A stretch of DNA of 64,000 nucleotides, taken from NCBI RefSeq assembly GCF_028389875.1, contig NC_084670.1, positions 10,139,383 through 10,203,382 of the forward strand. Reading direction: 5' to 3'. This DNA comes from Rhea pennata. Taxonomy: Eukaryota; Chordata; Aves; Rheiformes; Rheidae. Positions 45,096 to 56,243 of this stretch are shown here, in pieces. The number at the start of each line of letters is the position of its first letter. Positions within the stretch are counted from its first letter, which is position 1. Made by a program: the position numbers and the translations under genes. Under the pieces are notes generated by a model, which saw only the letters and a list, made by a program, of their open reading frames with translations, had not been told where the DNA came from and ran no database searches.

Positions 45096-45195
45096 GCGGG
45101 GGAGGGGGGGCGCGGTTCCTCCCGCTGGGGCGTCGGGGCGGCTCGGGGCCGGCCGCGCTCGGGCGCCCCTCACCGCTGCCTCTCTCCGCAGGACG

Positions 45196-45620
45196 ATGGA
45201 CAGGCCGCCCGCCCCGCCGCCCCCCAGTGACCCCCGCGATGCCCGGCCCCCCCGGCGGCACGAGTCGGAAGCGGAAAACACGAGCGAGCCGGAGAGCAGC
45301 CGCGGGGGGATGGAGGCGCCGGGAGACCCCCAGCTGCTGCTCAACGGGGCGGCCAAGGAGGCGGGCCGGCCCTCCCCCGGGCCCCCCGCAGCCGCCGTGC
45401 CCGTCATCGAGCTGGTGCGCCGGGGGGGCTCCCTGGACATAAAAGGCCGGGAGGCGCCGGCGGAGGCGATGCAGAGAGCGCCGGGCGCCGAGCCGTGCCG
45501 CGCCGCCGAGGCCGCCTGCGAGGCCCGCATGGTGCAGCTGAGCCCCCCCGCGCTCCCGCTGCAGCCCCCCGGCAGGGCCATGCTCTACAACCTGGGCCAG
45601 CCGCTGGCCACCATCAACAG
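45196..45620 (+). CDS. TAL1: TAL1 coding exon 1 (residues 1-141)
   Basis: The exon begins at 45192 after an acceptor CTCTCCGCAG and ends in a split Ser codon before GTCCGT. Contains the Pro-rich N-terminus, LLLNG motif and QLSPPAL. The second in-frame Met is at 45310. Confidence 0.96.
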
Positions 45621-48600
45621 GTCCGTGCCCCTGCCCGGCCCCTGGTCCCGCCGCCCCGGGGTGCTCGGGGGCGGCTCGGGAGGGTAGGGGGGCGGCTCGG
45701 GGGTCCCTCTCCCTGCGCGGGGCTCTGCATGTCTTAGTCATCGCGGGGCTGCATGCTTCTAACTTTGCGAGAGAAGAAAGGAAAAAAAAAAAAAAAAAAA
45801 AAAAAAAAAGAAAAGAAAGCAAAAATACCCCCCAAAGCCAAACGAGCAGCTGTCCTTCCCAGAAGAAAATTCTCCGACAGGCACAACAGATCTTAGACGT
45901 TTATATCGTGATCCGCTATTGAAACGTAGCGCAGGGGCCGTAAATAAATGTGATGCTTGTCAGGAGCTGCTTGATGCCCACGGGCGCTCTCTCAGCTCCG
46001 CGTGCGTGGATTCAGCCGTGAATAAGTGCGCGGGACGAGGGAAATGCCTCAGAGGGGCCTCGCTCCGCGCCCCGCCGCCGCGGCGCTGTCGGCGGGCAGA
46101 GCCTCCGCGGGGCGCGGAGCCGGGCGCGCCCTCACCGCGCTCCGCCTCTCGCCCGCAGCGGGTTCTTCGGGGAGCCGGACTCCTTCTCCATGTACGGCGG
46201 CAACCGCGTCAAGAGGAGACCTTCCCCGTACGAGATGGAGATCACCGACGGTGAGAGCTCTCTGCCTGCGCCGGGGGTCGCTGGCTCCGGGGTGGGGGGT
46301 GGAGGGATGTTGGCTGTGGGCTGACGTGGGTAAATTGCTGTACGATGCCTCGCGCTGGGATTAAAACCCCAAATCCTAGGGGGAGCAAAAGGTCCCGGTG
46401 CTGGCACGGCAGCTCGCCCCGCTCCGGTTAGGGCTCCGGGGTAGCAGAGCCCGGATCCGCCCGAGCTACCGGCCGGCAGCGCGCTCCGGGCATCTGCTCT
46501 CACTCAGCAAAGCAGCTCAGCGCACGGGTAATTACATCCCTGTTCTGCAAATTGCTTTGAGTTTAAATCCAAAGGAGCCACTAAATTTAAGTCTTTGTTG
46601 AACTGCAAAGGCTGGATCAGGGCCACTGTAGCGACATGCTGCGTCTGCAAACCCTTTCAGCCAAGAGACATTCACAACGCAGACCACAGCGTTGCGTAGA
46701 AAGATCCAAACTGCCTTTAAATCGCCTAGAAGCAAAAGAATAAGCTTGTGCTAGGCTCTGCAGGGTCAAAACTGGATTGTGGCTGGTACTTTGCTGGCTT
46801 GTCTGAAGCTTGGTTAAATATAACCGACGCTGTGCTGCAGCCTGCAGAGCAGAAATAGCTTCTGTGGGCTCCGGTCTTGTGCCAGAGCTCGGGAGCAGAA
46901 GCTGACGCTGACAAGTTTGGTGTCCAAGCAGAGAGCCCGGGTTGGGGATCCCTGGGAATCCCTGTCAGGCTGCAAAGATAATTTCAGAGAAAAGAAGGCA
47001 GTGAAAAGGCAGGATAGGATCCCGCTACCTTTCCCAAGCAGCTGTCTCGGTTTGCAGGCGGCTCCTGCAGGAGGAAGCGCTGCACGTGCAAATGGATATT
47101 TTGCAAGAACAATTTGCACGTGGAAGACTGACACATTTATTTGCAGCATTAGCAGCCCATACAAATGAGATCCATTCAAACCTTTTCTCTTTAGCGGTTT
47201 TAAGTGGTGTATTTCAAGCACCAAGAGCCAGACAATTCCCTCTTTCTTTTTACCTTGATATCCCTTTTCTTCTACCTCGTTAATTTAAAGTAAAATCAAA
47301 TCACAATCCACATCATTTTAAAATAATATGATATGAAATTATGAGCTCGTTGCATTTTCGGGGCATATCAGTCTTTCTGACCGTACTTTCTTCTGTCTGT
47401 CTGGTCTGTTTAGACCGTGGGGTGGGGGTTGTCTCTCACCATATGAAAGTACAGCATGTAGTACAGTAACATCTTCTTATCTTGGTTTGGATCCACATAC
47501 TTAATGGTTACAGTTTAAGCTGTGAAACCAGAACACAGAGGTGTCCACCAAATCACATTGAGTAAAGCTTTAGACTTACCTGCTGTTAAATCAGGTGTTA
47601 AGGTTTACGGAGATGATATGTAACCAAATTGTCGGACATACGGCTAGATATGTGCTGGATATGTCCTTGCCAGGAGTATAGATTGGGCCCAATCCTCTAT
47701 ATCCTGGGTCATGTGAACTCACAAGACCGGATGGAGAATTTTTGGGAGAAAGTAGGTGATGCCTCCTGAAAAAGAGCAGTTGGTAGGAATGTGCATCCTG
47801 GGTTGAGGCATCGGTGCAGTCTGCTCTGATCGTGAGCTGCTGAGCAGCAAACTCAGCACACTGGAGCCCTGCTCTTGTGGGTCTGCTCAGGTTTAGACAG
47901 AGTTAGTGCTTGGGAGATGCAGGAAGGTGGGTGAGTCTTGCAGGGTACATCCTGCTCTCCCGGTAGAGAGGATACTGGTGCTCCTCATGTCTGGGCTCGG
48001 TGCTGCAGGGGAGGGGGACAGCATGCCCTGATGGGCCCATCCGCCACCTCTGCCAGCCGGGGTAGTGGCTTATTCCATCACTGAGGGAAAGAGCAGTAAC
48101 TCGAGGGTCTGCTGGTGGGTTGGCAATGTCTCAGTGGTTTCTTAGAAGGCAGCGTGTCACCAGCAGCATCACAGCAGCTCCTGCCCAGCACGCCAGGACC
48201 CTGCTTGCACCGGCTGGCTGTGCTGCGTCTCCTGCTCCTCCTGCTTCATTGCCTTAGGAGAAATAGTGCTGGAGCCTTTGGGCAAAGGGACTAAGGAAAG
48301 AAAAATCCTGGAACCCCACCACTAAAGCAAGAACGAGTCTTGAAGCCAGTCTGAAAACACCTCAGTAGGGAAAAGAGTGGTATTTTGGGCAGCTGTTTTT
48401 TATCTGTTTTTGCAAAAGTTTGGTCCATTGAATAGGTTTACAGAATAGATATAAATAAAGTCACAATAATACAGAAAAATGTTTGTAGAAATATTCTATA
48501 ACTTTGGCAGCTCATCTTTTTACTAATTTTCCTTGGATCTTTACAATTTTAAAAAGCATCAATCAGTCAGAACAAAATCCAGGCAAAATTTTTCAGCCAA

Positions 48601-51522
48601 TTGCTTGGATTAATTATGAAACAAGTCTCATTATGAGGAAAAAATGTCTTCTGTTATAACACAGATAAGCTATGAAGCATTTTAAATTTCTCCATTGCTT
48701 GAAATATTTCAGTCAGAGCCTCATCTCCATCTGAAAGATATATTTTAATTCAATTACTGACTTTGATGCAGCAATCAAAAATTTTAGAAGTGTCAAAGTT
48801 TGTGTTATGTACCAAAGTTTACTATAGGTTTCCCCCAGATAAAAAGAGACTGGTCTTTCTTCTGATTTCAAAATTTATAAATAAATGCTTTTTAGTCATT
48901 AATTAATGAAGTGGATAGTTTATGCCTGTGAAGACTGGATCAGTCTCCTGAGATTTTTGGAAAACTAACAATATCTTAAGTTTTTTCTCATATGCTTTCA
49001 AAAAAATGGGTGAAAGAACTTTACCCATTTTACCCTGTATCTCCTTCTGGATTCAAGGCTGACTTCTCTTTTAGCTGGAAGGAGTGTTTGAGTGTATAGT
49101 GTTATTGTAGCAGACAGCAGCGCGTTCTCCAGCAGTGCTGGGCAACCTGCTGCAGCTGAAGCCACATTAGTCCCCACTGCCTTGCTCCAGGCCCTCGGGC
49201 AGAGTTGTACAAATTCAGAGCGAGAAACTTTCCCTTTCCTTGAGCTCTTGCATGTTAGTTCTTTCAAAGGGCAATTACATGCTATCTGGGGGTGGAAAGT
49301 TAGTGTTATGAGAGCATTAGACCTGGAACTGAGAGGTCTGAGATGAGTTTCTCATTCTGACATCCCCTGGCTTATTCTGGAGGGCCCTGAGCAGTGTGAG
49401 CTATGGTCCTTCTCCACCTGAGCACACCTGAGGAGATGCTGACAAAGCCCTCTGGTGCCAGGAGCCCAGGAAGCCCTCAGCCACTGAATACCTTCCGAAA
49501 AAAGGAGGAAGAGAAAAGGAAAGTTGTTGGCTTCTATTTTTCATTCTTTTCATTTTATGGTAGTACTTGCTGTCATGTGCAGGCTTGAACTTATCACAGC
49601 ATTGGGGTCAGGAAGAATATGTTTTCTCCCGGTACCTTTACCTACACCTGGGCTTTTTCCTCTTCTCTAAGTAGTGAACAGGATTGTCTCTTAGGGTCAG
49701 GTGGATGCAACTTGGGCCCTATGGTCCTGTGCTTGCAGAACAGGGACCTGGGGGGGGATCTCAGGCATCCCCATTTCCCATTTATTTTAGTTGTTTTATT
49801 TCTTTTCCTGGCTTTTTTTTGCCCGCAGGTGAGCGGGTAGGGAAGATTTCCAATGCAGACAGGCACCGTGGCTCCTGGAGATGCTATGGTGACATCTCTG
49901 CACACCCTACCCATTTGACAGCTTTCAGGCTTGAGAAGCTGGTAGCTTTGTTCTGCTGCAGTAGTCGCTGTGGTTGCTTGAAAGCGTGTCCCTGCGCAGA
50001 CCCCCTGCAGAGCGGGTATTTTGCGTATGATGCACTAAGGGGTTCAGTTTCCCCTGAAGGGGAGAAAGTGTGACGGGTGTTCAGTGCGCTGTGACCTTAC
50101 GCTTCCTTTTCTCAGGCATGCCAGGTGGGATCTGTCGGGACTCAGCCCTACTAGGATGTTTCAAAAATAACATCTGTTCGGCTGCGCTGCTGCAGTCAAA
50201 ACTGCCAAGAATTTTGCAATATAAGAGTAGTCATGGCTGAATGCCCTTCCCCCCCTGCCCCACTTGCTAGATCCACTGGGTGATGAAATAGCTGTCGGCT
50301 TAAACAACTAAGCGCAGTCAGGGACTTATTTCTGCCGGGATGGTGTAGTTAGGTAAGCATTTCAGAGACTGGGCAACTGGGGAGAGGTTGTGTGCGAGCC
50401 TATCCTTTAGCGTATGACTCACTGATGTGTTACTTGAACGTCTTTGCTTCAGACTTTGTGATGTTTTTCATTGTGTGTGATGCTTCCCATCTCACAGTGG
50501 GTTCTGTAATGGTTGGTCTTCTACAGTTTCATGAAATTGCTGTGTCCTTCCACTTTTAGAGCCTCATGGGGGCGAGGGTGGAAAGGACTCACTAAAAAGA
50601 AAAGCATCTTGTGATGGGATCTCCTTACATAGAGGAGAATCTCCCATCCTGACTGTGATTTACAGCCTTGCTGCTTCCACAGGACAGTGCCCATGGGTAG
50701 ATGTCCCCTCTTCTATCAAAGACAATGTCTCACTTACGCCAGCAGGAGTCTCTGACACTCTGAAAGGAGAAGAGGTGTGCCATGCGGGTCCATCTAGTTT
50801 TACCTATGCTTTAGCTCATGCATCATGGCCTAAGCCTTCCTGCTTGGAGAGCTAAGTATAGGCATCTTAACAGACATCTGTAAAGACAGAGGCCAATTTT
50901 CCACACCCACTGGATTTAACAGAAGCTGTGGATATCTCAGCTCCTCAGGTTAGCTTTCAGTTAACTGTAAACTATTTCACTGCCTGGGTGATGGATTATG
51001 TGACTAAAATGAATCAGTTAATTTGGGAAACTGTGACCTGTTCAATGCAGTAATAAATGGCATGTTAAGTGCTGCTCCTAATTCTGCACCATTGCAATTA
51101 CAGGTCCTCATACAAAAGTGGTTCGCCGCATTTTTACCAATAGTCGGGAGAGGTGGAGACAGCAGAATGTCAATGGAGCCTTTGCAGAGCTTCGCAAACT
51201 CATCCCAACTCACCCACCCGATAAGAAACTGAGCAAGAATGAGATTTTACGCCTAGCTATGAAATACATAAACTTCCTGGCCAAGCTGCTCAATGACCAG
51301 GAGGAAGAGGGAAACCAAAGGGGCAAGGTGAACAAAGACTCTGGGATAGTCCAAGAAGACCTCCTGCAGGACATGTTGTCTCCTAACTCCAGCTGTGGAA
51401 GTTCTTTAGATGGAGCAGCAAGCCCAGACAGCTTCACGGAAGAACATGAAACACTAGATTCAAAGCATACACGGAGTATGCATCACTCCATTCTTCCCGT
51501 AGAAGGCAATGCGCAGCGATGA
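45196..51522 (+). CDS. TAL1: TAL1/SCL class II bHLH transcription factor, three coding exons
   Basis: Tissue-specific bHLH factor that dimerises with E proteins on E-boxes and joins LMO2, LDB1 and GATA factors in the nucleus to specify blood stem cells, erythroid cells and endothelium. Coding segments 45196-45620, 46159-46250 and 51104-51522 join in frame to 311 residues. The N-terminal half is Pro/Ala-rich with LLLNGAAKE (47-55), [10 protein letters not shown] (69-78) and the phosphosite region MVQLSPPAL (112-120). GFFGEPDSF and [16 protein letters not shown] lead into the bHLH domain: basic region [15 protein letters not shown] (178-192), helix-loop-helix through LAKLLNDQ (to 238). The C-terminus has [20 protein letters not shown] and a short tail. 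The start ATG has a strong Kozak context (A at -3, G at +4). Met39 aligns with the internal start used for shorter human isoforms. The frame is also open upstream to an ATG at 44692. Confidence 0.98.
45782..45809. repeat. Poly(A) tract, 28 bp, in TAL1 intron
   Basis: Adenine run just right of the coding-exon CpG island, in the 538-bp intron between coding exons 1 and 2. Confidence 0.9.
46159..46250 (+). CDS. TAL1: TAL1 coding exon 2 (residues 142-172)
   Basis: GCCCGCAG acceptor and GTGAGA donor. Encodes [16 protein letters not shown] and [15 protein letters not shown], almost invariant in TAL1 proteins. Confidence 0.96.
46251..51103 (+). other. TAL1 second coding intron, no further gene
   Basis: A 4.9 kb intron with short open frames only. 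Features of note: an inverted repeat with E-box arms at 47083-47122, and an AT-rich interval 48,370-48,900 with AGATAA/TTATCT GATA motifs at 48400-48405, 48663-48668 and 48837-48842. Sequence between 47,650 and 48,300 is mixed and unremarkable, as is 49,000-51,100. Confidence 0.7.
51104..51522 (+). CDS. TAL1: TAL1 coding exon 3 with bHLH domain and stop
   Basis: TTACAG acceptor. Encodes [20 protein letters not shown] and the complete helix-loop-helix, then an acidic linker and [19 protein letters not shown], ending at TGA (51520-51522). It lacks the poly-Gly insert that I recall in the human protein. Confidence 0.98.
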
Positions 51523-54440
51523 TGATCTTCCAAACTGCTCCTAAAGCACGAAGGGGAAAGGAAGAGCTGACTATGTGGATACTGGAATTTGTACCCTTGG
51601 AATTTCTGACTCTGCATTTACAGAAGGCCCCGGGGACTCGGGCTCTGAGTCCTCACAGCCCCAGGACTGAGAGGACAGCGAGCTGGCTGAGAACAAGACC
51701 AAAACAGATTGATGTTCGACATTTAGGTACGTGATCGTACAAAGAAGAAAAGCATTGAAGTCATCTTCATTGTACATATTGCTCATAATATGACCCTGAG
51801 GAGGGGAATGAAATCTGGCTGACACCTCTCCAACATTTAAGGGGGTTTCAGACCATTTGACAATTGTCACTTTTTAAACAGAATAGTCACCTAGCTGAGA
51901 CATGAAACACCAAACTCCTCTTTCACTGCCAACCGAGGCCACCAGTGCTTTCCACTGGCACGTGGCACTGGAGACTGCTGAAATCTGACAGTGCTGCAGC
52001 ATTTCTCCAGCCTGTGGCAAAGAAGTATATGCAACTTGTCTGAGCAGAAGCTGTGGCAACGTGTTCATGTTGTTCGAGAGCTTTTGACTGTACCTTTTAG
52101 AGGCGAAATTTTCCCTCAGCAAAAGAACTATTAAAAGGATTAAGACTTTTTTATTTTTCTCTTCTATTTTTTTTTCCTTTGCTTTTTTCTTAAACCTTAA
52201 ACCTAACTTTGGATTGTTTGGGGTGTTGTATTTATGATGTGGGATTACTTCTGTTTAATACCGTCATGCAGTATCCACTGAATGAAAAGGTACATAGGTG
52301 TTTTCTGCTCTCCCCCACCCTCTGAGTCCCTGATCATTGCGCTGATAACACACAGTGGGTGAGAGCCGAGGCCTGTAGTAGTCACCTGGAGTTTTCTCCG
52401 TGGCTCCCGTTGGGCCAGAGCTTCTTTCAAGGAAGATGAATTTCAGAATTGGTAGGGAAAAAAATTGCTAGTGAAGCTTCCCCTTGTACTTGGGGGCTCC
52501 TTTCTGTTTTTTTTTTAATTAAAAAATCAACAGAAGACAAAATCAATGGTGTAACAACAATGTGTGTGTACATAAGGTTATAAAAGGGTTTTAATGGTAT
52601 GCTTTGAATTTTTTGATTTCATTGTGTGAAAATGGTGATAGTTCACCTCTGCCAATTTTTACAGGCTGGATTTTGGGCTCTGGATTCAAAATAAGGCATT
52701 AGTAGGATCTTTGTCTGCCTGAGGCTGGTAGGAGGCCACAGCCTCTCACAATCTTGGGGTGAAATGCTAATAGCACCAATGGGATTACCCTCCATTCCCA
52801 AGAGTTTAGACAGCTTCAAAATCGATGGCCGTGATCAACCTGATTCTGCTAAAACAGGAATAATCCTCTGACCCGCTGCTGCCCTCCAGAAAAGCATTTG
52901 AGAAATGAAACAACTCAAAAGCAGGAGGTAGTTTCACGACCCCTAGAAATTGGTGCTGTTCCACTGGCTGCAAGTACGATGCTGGCTGATGTGAGCTGAG
53001 GATTTCACCTGTGCCCATCCCAGGCACGGTGCAGGCAGCCCGACCCTGCTGCCTAATGACTGACGGAGCGATTGCCCCATGCCCATCCCTTCCCTCTGCA
53101 GAGATTTCAAGGCAAAGAAATCTCCACCATGTCATAGTGAAAAAAATACCCCATTCTTTGTACGGGAGAAGTACGCAGAGCGAGGATGCTTTCCAACTTG
53201 CTAATTCCTTTTCGGAGATGCTGAGGTACAAGGAAACGCAGAGGATTTGTGTGTGTGTGTGTGTGTGCAAAAATTCAGGCCTTGCTATTTGCAAGCTAGA
53301 TCCAGGCTTACTCTGGATCAGTTCAGTTATTTCTATCCCTTGTTGTTAGCTCTTCTCTCCTCTTTGGAGGTAATATGTGTGAGGCTGGCTTTTCTCGGCA
53401 GGGTGTGCTGAGTGGAAGGTGTTGCCCGGGAAGGGATCCTGGTATGAACAAGGGTTTCCAGTTAGCCCCTCATATCCTTGAATACTGGAAGCTTCACTGA
53501 TCTTAAATTGGAGGAAAGATCCTTCTCGGGTCAAGACTGCCTGTGCATGGAGACTTTTAATAGGGAGGTTACCCAGTGGGGCTGGGCAAGGGCAGAGGCG
53601 CCCGGTGGTGGAGTGATGCCAAGGAAGAAGAGAGGCTGCTACCGGTCCCATGTTTTGGGCTGCTCGTTACTGCCTTGTCTGGGTCTGAGGGGTAGGAGAG
53701 GAGGGCAGAGGGGTTTTGGCAGGCAGGAGCCCGATGCCCCAGCCAGGGCTGCAGGGCACGGTCCCCTCGGACGCCGCTTGCAAGCACCAGCCCTCCCGGC
53801 GAGGGCGAGAGACAGTGCCACGCAAATAAAGCCGTGTTCTCGGTTTTGAACCCTTCACGGGGAAACCGTTGCAAGAAAAATCACCGATGCTCAGAAATTC
53901 TTCATTCCCTATATATATATATACATTTTTTTTTTCCTTCTTATCGGTAGCTGAGAAGTTAACGAAATGGTACAACTCTCCAACACGCGCACACACACCC
54001 CGCGCACCCTGCTCCCGTTTGCAGCCTCTAGCAGAGCCCGCCGTAGGCCTCTCCGGGGTATGTGTAGTTGTACTCTGTGATTTGAATGGTACATTTCCTC
54101 GGCCCGTCTTTCCCCCTGCCTGCTGTATGTCTCGGTGTGTGGAACATCACCCCGTTTCTGTTCGAAACAGCACTTTCGGTCAATGTCGTACCGTGTGATT
54201 GAATTCTCTTCTTACGATTATTTTTTTTTTCAGCCCTGACCCTTTCTCGCCCGCCCTCCCCTTGGATTTCTGCATTTTTTCTGCAGAAATGAAGTAACCA
54301 GACCTGGTACCCTGATTCTCGACCCACTGTGGATGTGCTATTTAGAAAACACATTTGTTGTAATGTGTGTGTACATATAAATATATATATATAATGAATA
54401 TATCAAGGATATTTCTAAATAAAGTTTTACAAAGCAGCCT
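51523..54440 (+). other. TAL1: TAL1 3' untranslated region (about 2.9 kb)
   Basis: Extends from the stop codon to an AATAAA at 54418-54423, with likely cleavage near 54,440. Contains a (TG)n run near 53250-53268 and AT-repeats near 53911-53925 and 54383-54392. No competing gene is seen. Earlier weak signals cannot be excluded. A long 3' UTR fits TAL1 in other vertebrates. Confidence 0.7.
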
Positions 54441-54627
54441 CCACTTGCTTTCTTCCTCTCTCGCACCTCGTTGCTCAGCAGACTGGTCTCTCATTTGTGT
54501 GCTTTACGGGGGGCAGAAGCCCTAGGACGGCCCATATCCAGCCATCGCACGTCTCGAAGCGGGCGGCCGAAAGCTTGCAAGGCGCTGGAGAGACTGGGCA
54601 GGGGGAAGGATGGCTTGTTCTTTAAGT

Positions 54628-54629
<2 letters not shown>

Positions 54630-54667
<38 letters not shown>
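54630..54667. repeat. Poly(A) tract, 38 bp
   Basis: Longest homopolymer of the window, just left of a CpG-rich block. Confidence 0.9.
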
Positions 54668-54669
<2 letters not shown>

Positions 54670-56220
54670 CAAGAAAAAAAAAGGGAAAAAAGAAGAATAT
54701 GGCAGGTTTTTCTCGTTTGCTGCTGAGCTCCCAGGCTGGCGCCAGGGTGCCCGCGCCAGGGCTCGCGCCCGGGCTGCGTCGATCAGTATTTGCGTCCTCC
54801 GTGCGGACGAGAGTCCTGGCCGGGGTGCAGGGAAAGAGCTGGGAGGGCCAAACCGCCCCCCGCCCCGCGCGCCCTCTCCGGCTGGGGCCGGCGGCGGAGC
54901 TGGCCCGACGCTCCCCCCCCCCAGCCCCCCCAACCCCGGCTGGGATTTTCGAGAACGATCAGGAGGAAGAGAGGGCGAGGAGGGCAGGAAGGAAGGAGCG
55001 CGGTGAAGCAACGCTCGCCGCGGGGGGTTTGCCAGCCCCGGGGCCCCGGGCGGCGCGGCGCTGCCGTCCCGCTCGCCTCGGCCTCCCGCCGTTTCCGCAC
55101 CGCGGGACGGTGCTGCCGCCCCGGGAGAGGGGTTTGGGGGGGGGGGGGTGCTGCATCCAGGCAGGGCTCGGCCAAAATTTAGTAGGCAATGACGGTAATT
55201 TTTGTATTTTTAAGAAGAAATCCGTAGCGCGGCCGCGTGGACAAATACTTTTAAGGCTGCCCGCGCTCGCCCCGTTACTTAGAGCACGTTTCAGGCTACG
55301 AGCTGATAGCTGGCGTGCGGTTTATCTCCCCTTCCCACCTCCCTGCCGCCGCCTCCCTCCCTTTCGGCACCAGGAAAACTCCCCTTCCCGGCTGCCCCCT
55401 CCGCTCAGCTCTTCCTTGCGCGACAACGGCCTTCGCGGTCGCGTTGGCTTTGCCAGCAGCACGCTGCCTGGCTCAGGAAGCAAACCGTCAAGGCGGGGGT
55501 TCAAAGTCACCCCCCTCGAGCACACGTTATTTTTAACGACGAGGGCCCGGCGTTGCGGGGCGGCTGGGCTGCGAGCGAGCAGGAGCTGCCGCTGCCGGGG
55601 ACGGCAGAATATTTAGAATATTTAAATTCCGTGGATTCAAATATACAGGATTTTTTTTTTTTCTTTTTAGATGTTTTCACAAAACATGGGGGAAAGCAGG
55701 AAAAAATACCTTGGGGTCCCAGTCTTAACTGCGTAGGAATAACCGGTGCGGAGGGGCCGGCCATACGCTGGGTTTCAGGGGTGGCGTTGCCCTGGGGCGC
55801 CTCTTTGGGGCAGGAAGGGGCGAGTGAGGCCGAGGCTCATCCTGACCCGGTTTCGGTGCTGGATGAACCGAACCGGCTGCACGCGCTATTCTTGAAGGCG
55901 ACAGGGATTTGGGCCTCTCTCACGCCGCAGGAATTTTTCTGGCAAATAGCAGTTTCCTCCAAAAACCCGCAGCAAGTGCACTGAAGGGTATTCCACTCGC
56001 CGACATTTCTAACGCTTCTAGCAGCACCGGGACAGAATTTAAGCTCCGGGTTACAGAAAATCCCCCTTAACACTGCAGAAAGGAAAACAGTCATATCCTG
56101 CCACAGAGCCCATCATTTTGTGAAATTCTCCCAGAGTATCATGTTTTCATGGGTGGTTGCGGTATGGATGAAATCGAGCAGTGAGATAGGAGGGGAAGTG
56201 GCATTCAGATAAAAATGAAC

Positions 56221-56243
56221 AAAAAAAAAAAAAAAAAAAAAAA
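56221..56243. repeat. Poly(A) tract, 23 bp
   Basis: Adenine run adjoining the GATA-ETS-GATA cluster and continuing into an A/G-rich stretch. Confidence 0.9.

Larger units (their letters stand above)
44620..45720 (+). promoter_or_regulatory. TAL1: CpG island over first TAL1 coding exon, with CRE-bearing tandem repeat
   Basis: CpG-dense block spanning the 5' flank and first coding exon. Within it, 44967-45095 is a tandem array of roughly 34-bp units containing CGACGTCA (44984-44991), TGACGTCA (45018-45025) and TGACGTCA (45047-45054), followed by a degenerate unit. These are full CREB/ATF sites in the same register. The array lies about 100 bp before the acceptor at 45190-45191, so it is either intronic, untranslated exon or a proximal promoter. 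Confidence 0.7.

Noticed and set aside
44481-45581. 366-codon minus-strand frame opposite TAL1 exon
   Set aside because: It is the antisense of a real coding exon and CpG island.
51874-54354. Open frames in the TAL1 3' UTR
   Set aside because: All are short, lie on both strands, lack domains and sit between the TAL1 stop and its poly(A) signal.
54471-55616. 381-codon plus-strand open frame after TAL1
   Set aside because: It reads through a 38-bp poly-A as a lysine run and continues through CpG-rich DNA in which other frames are also open; no domain is seen.
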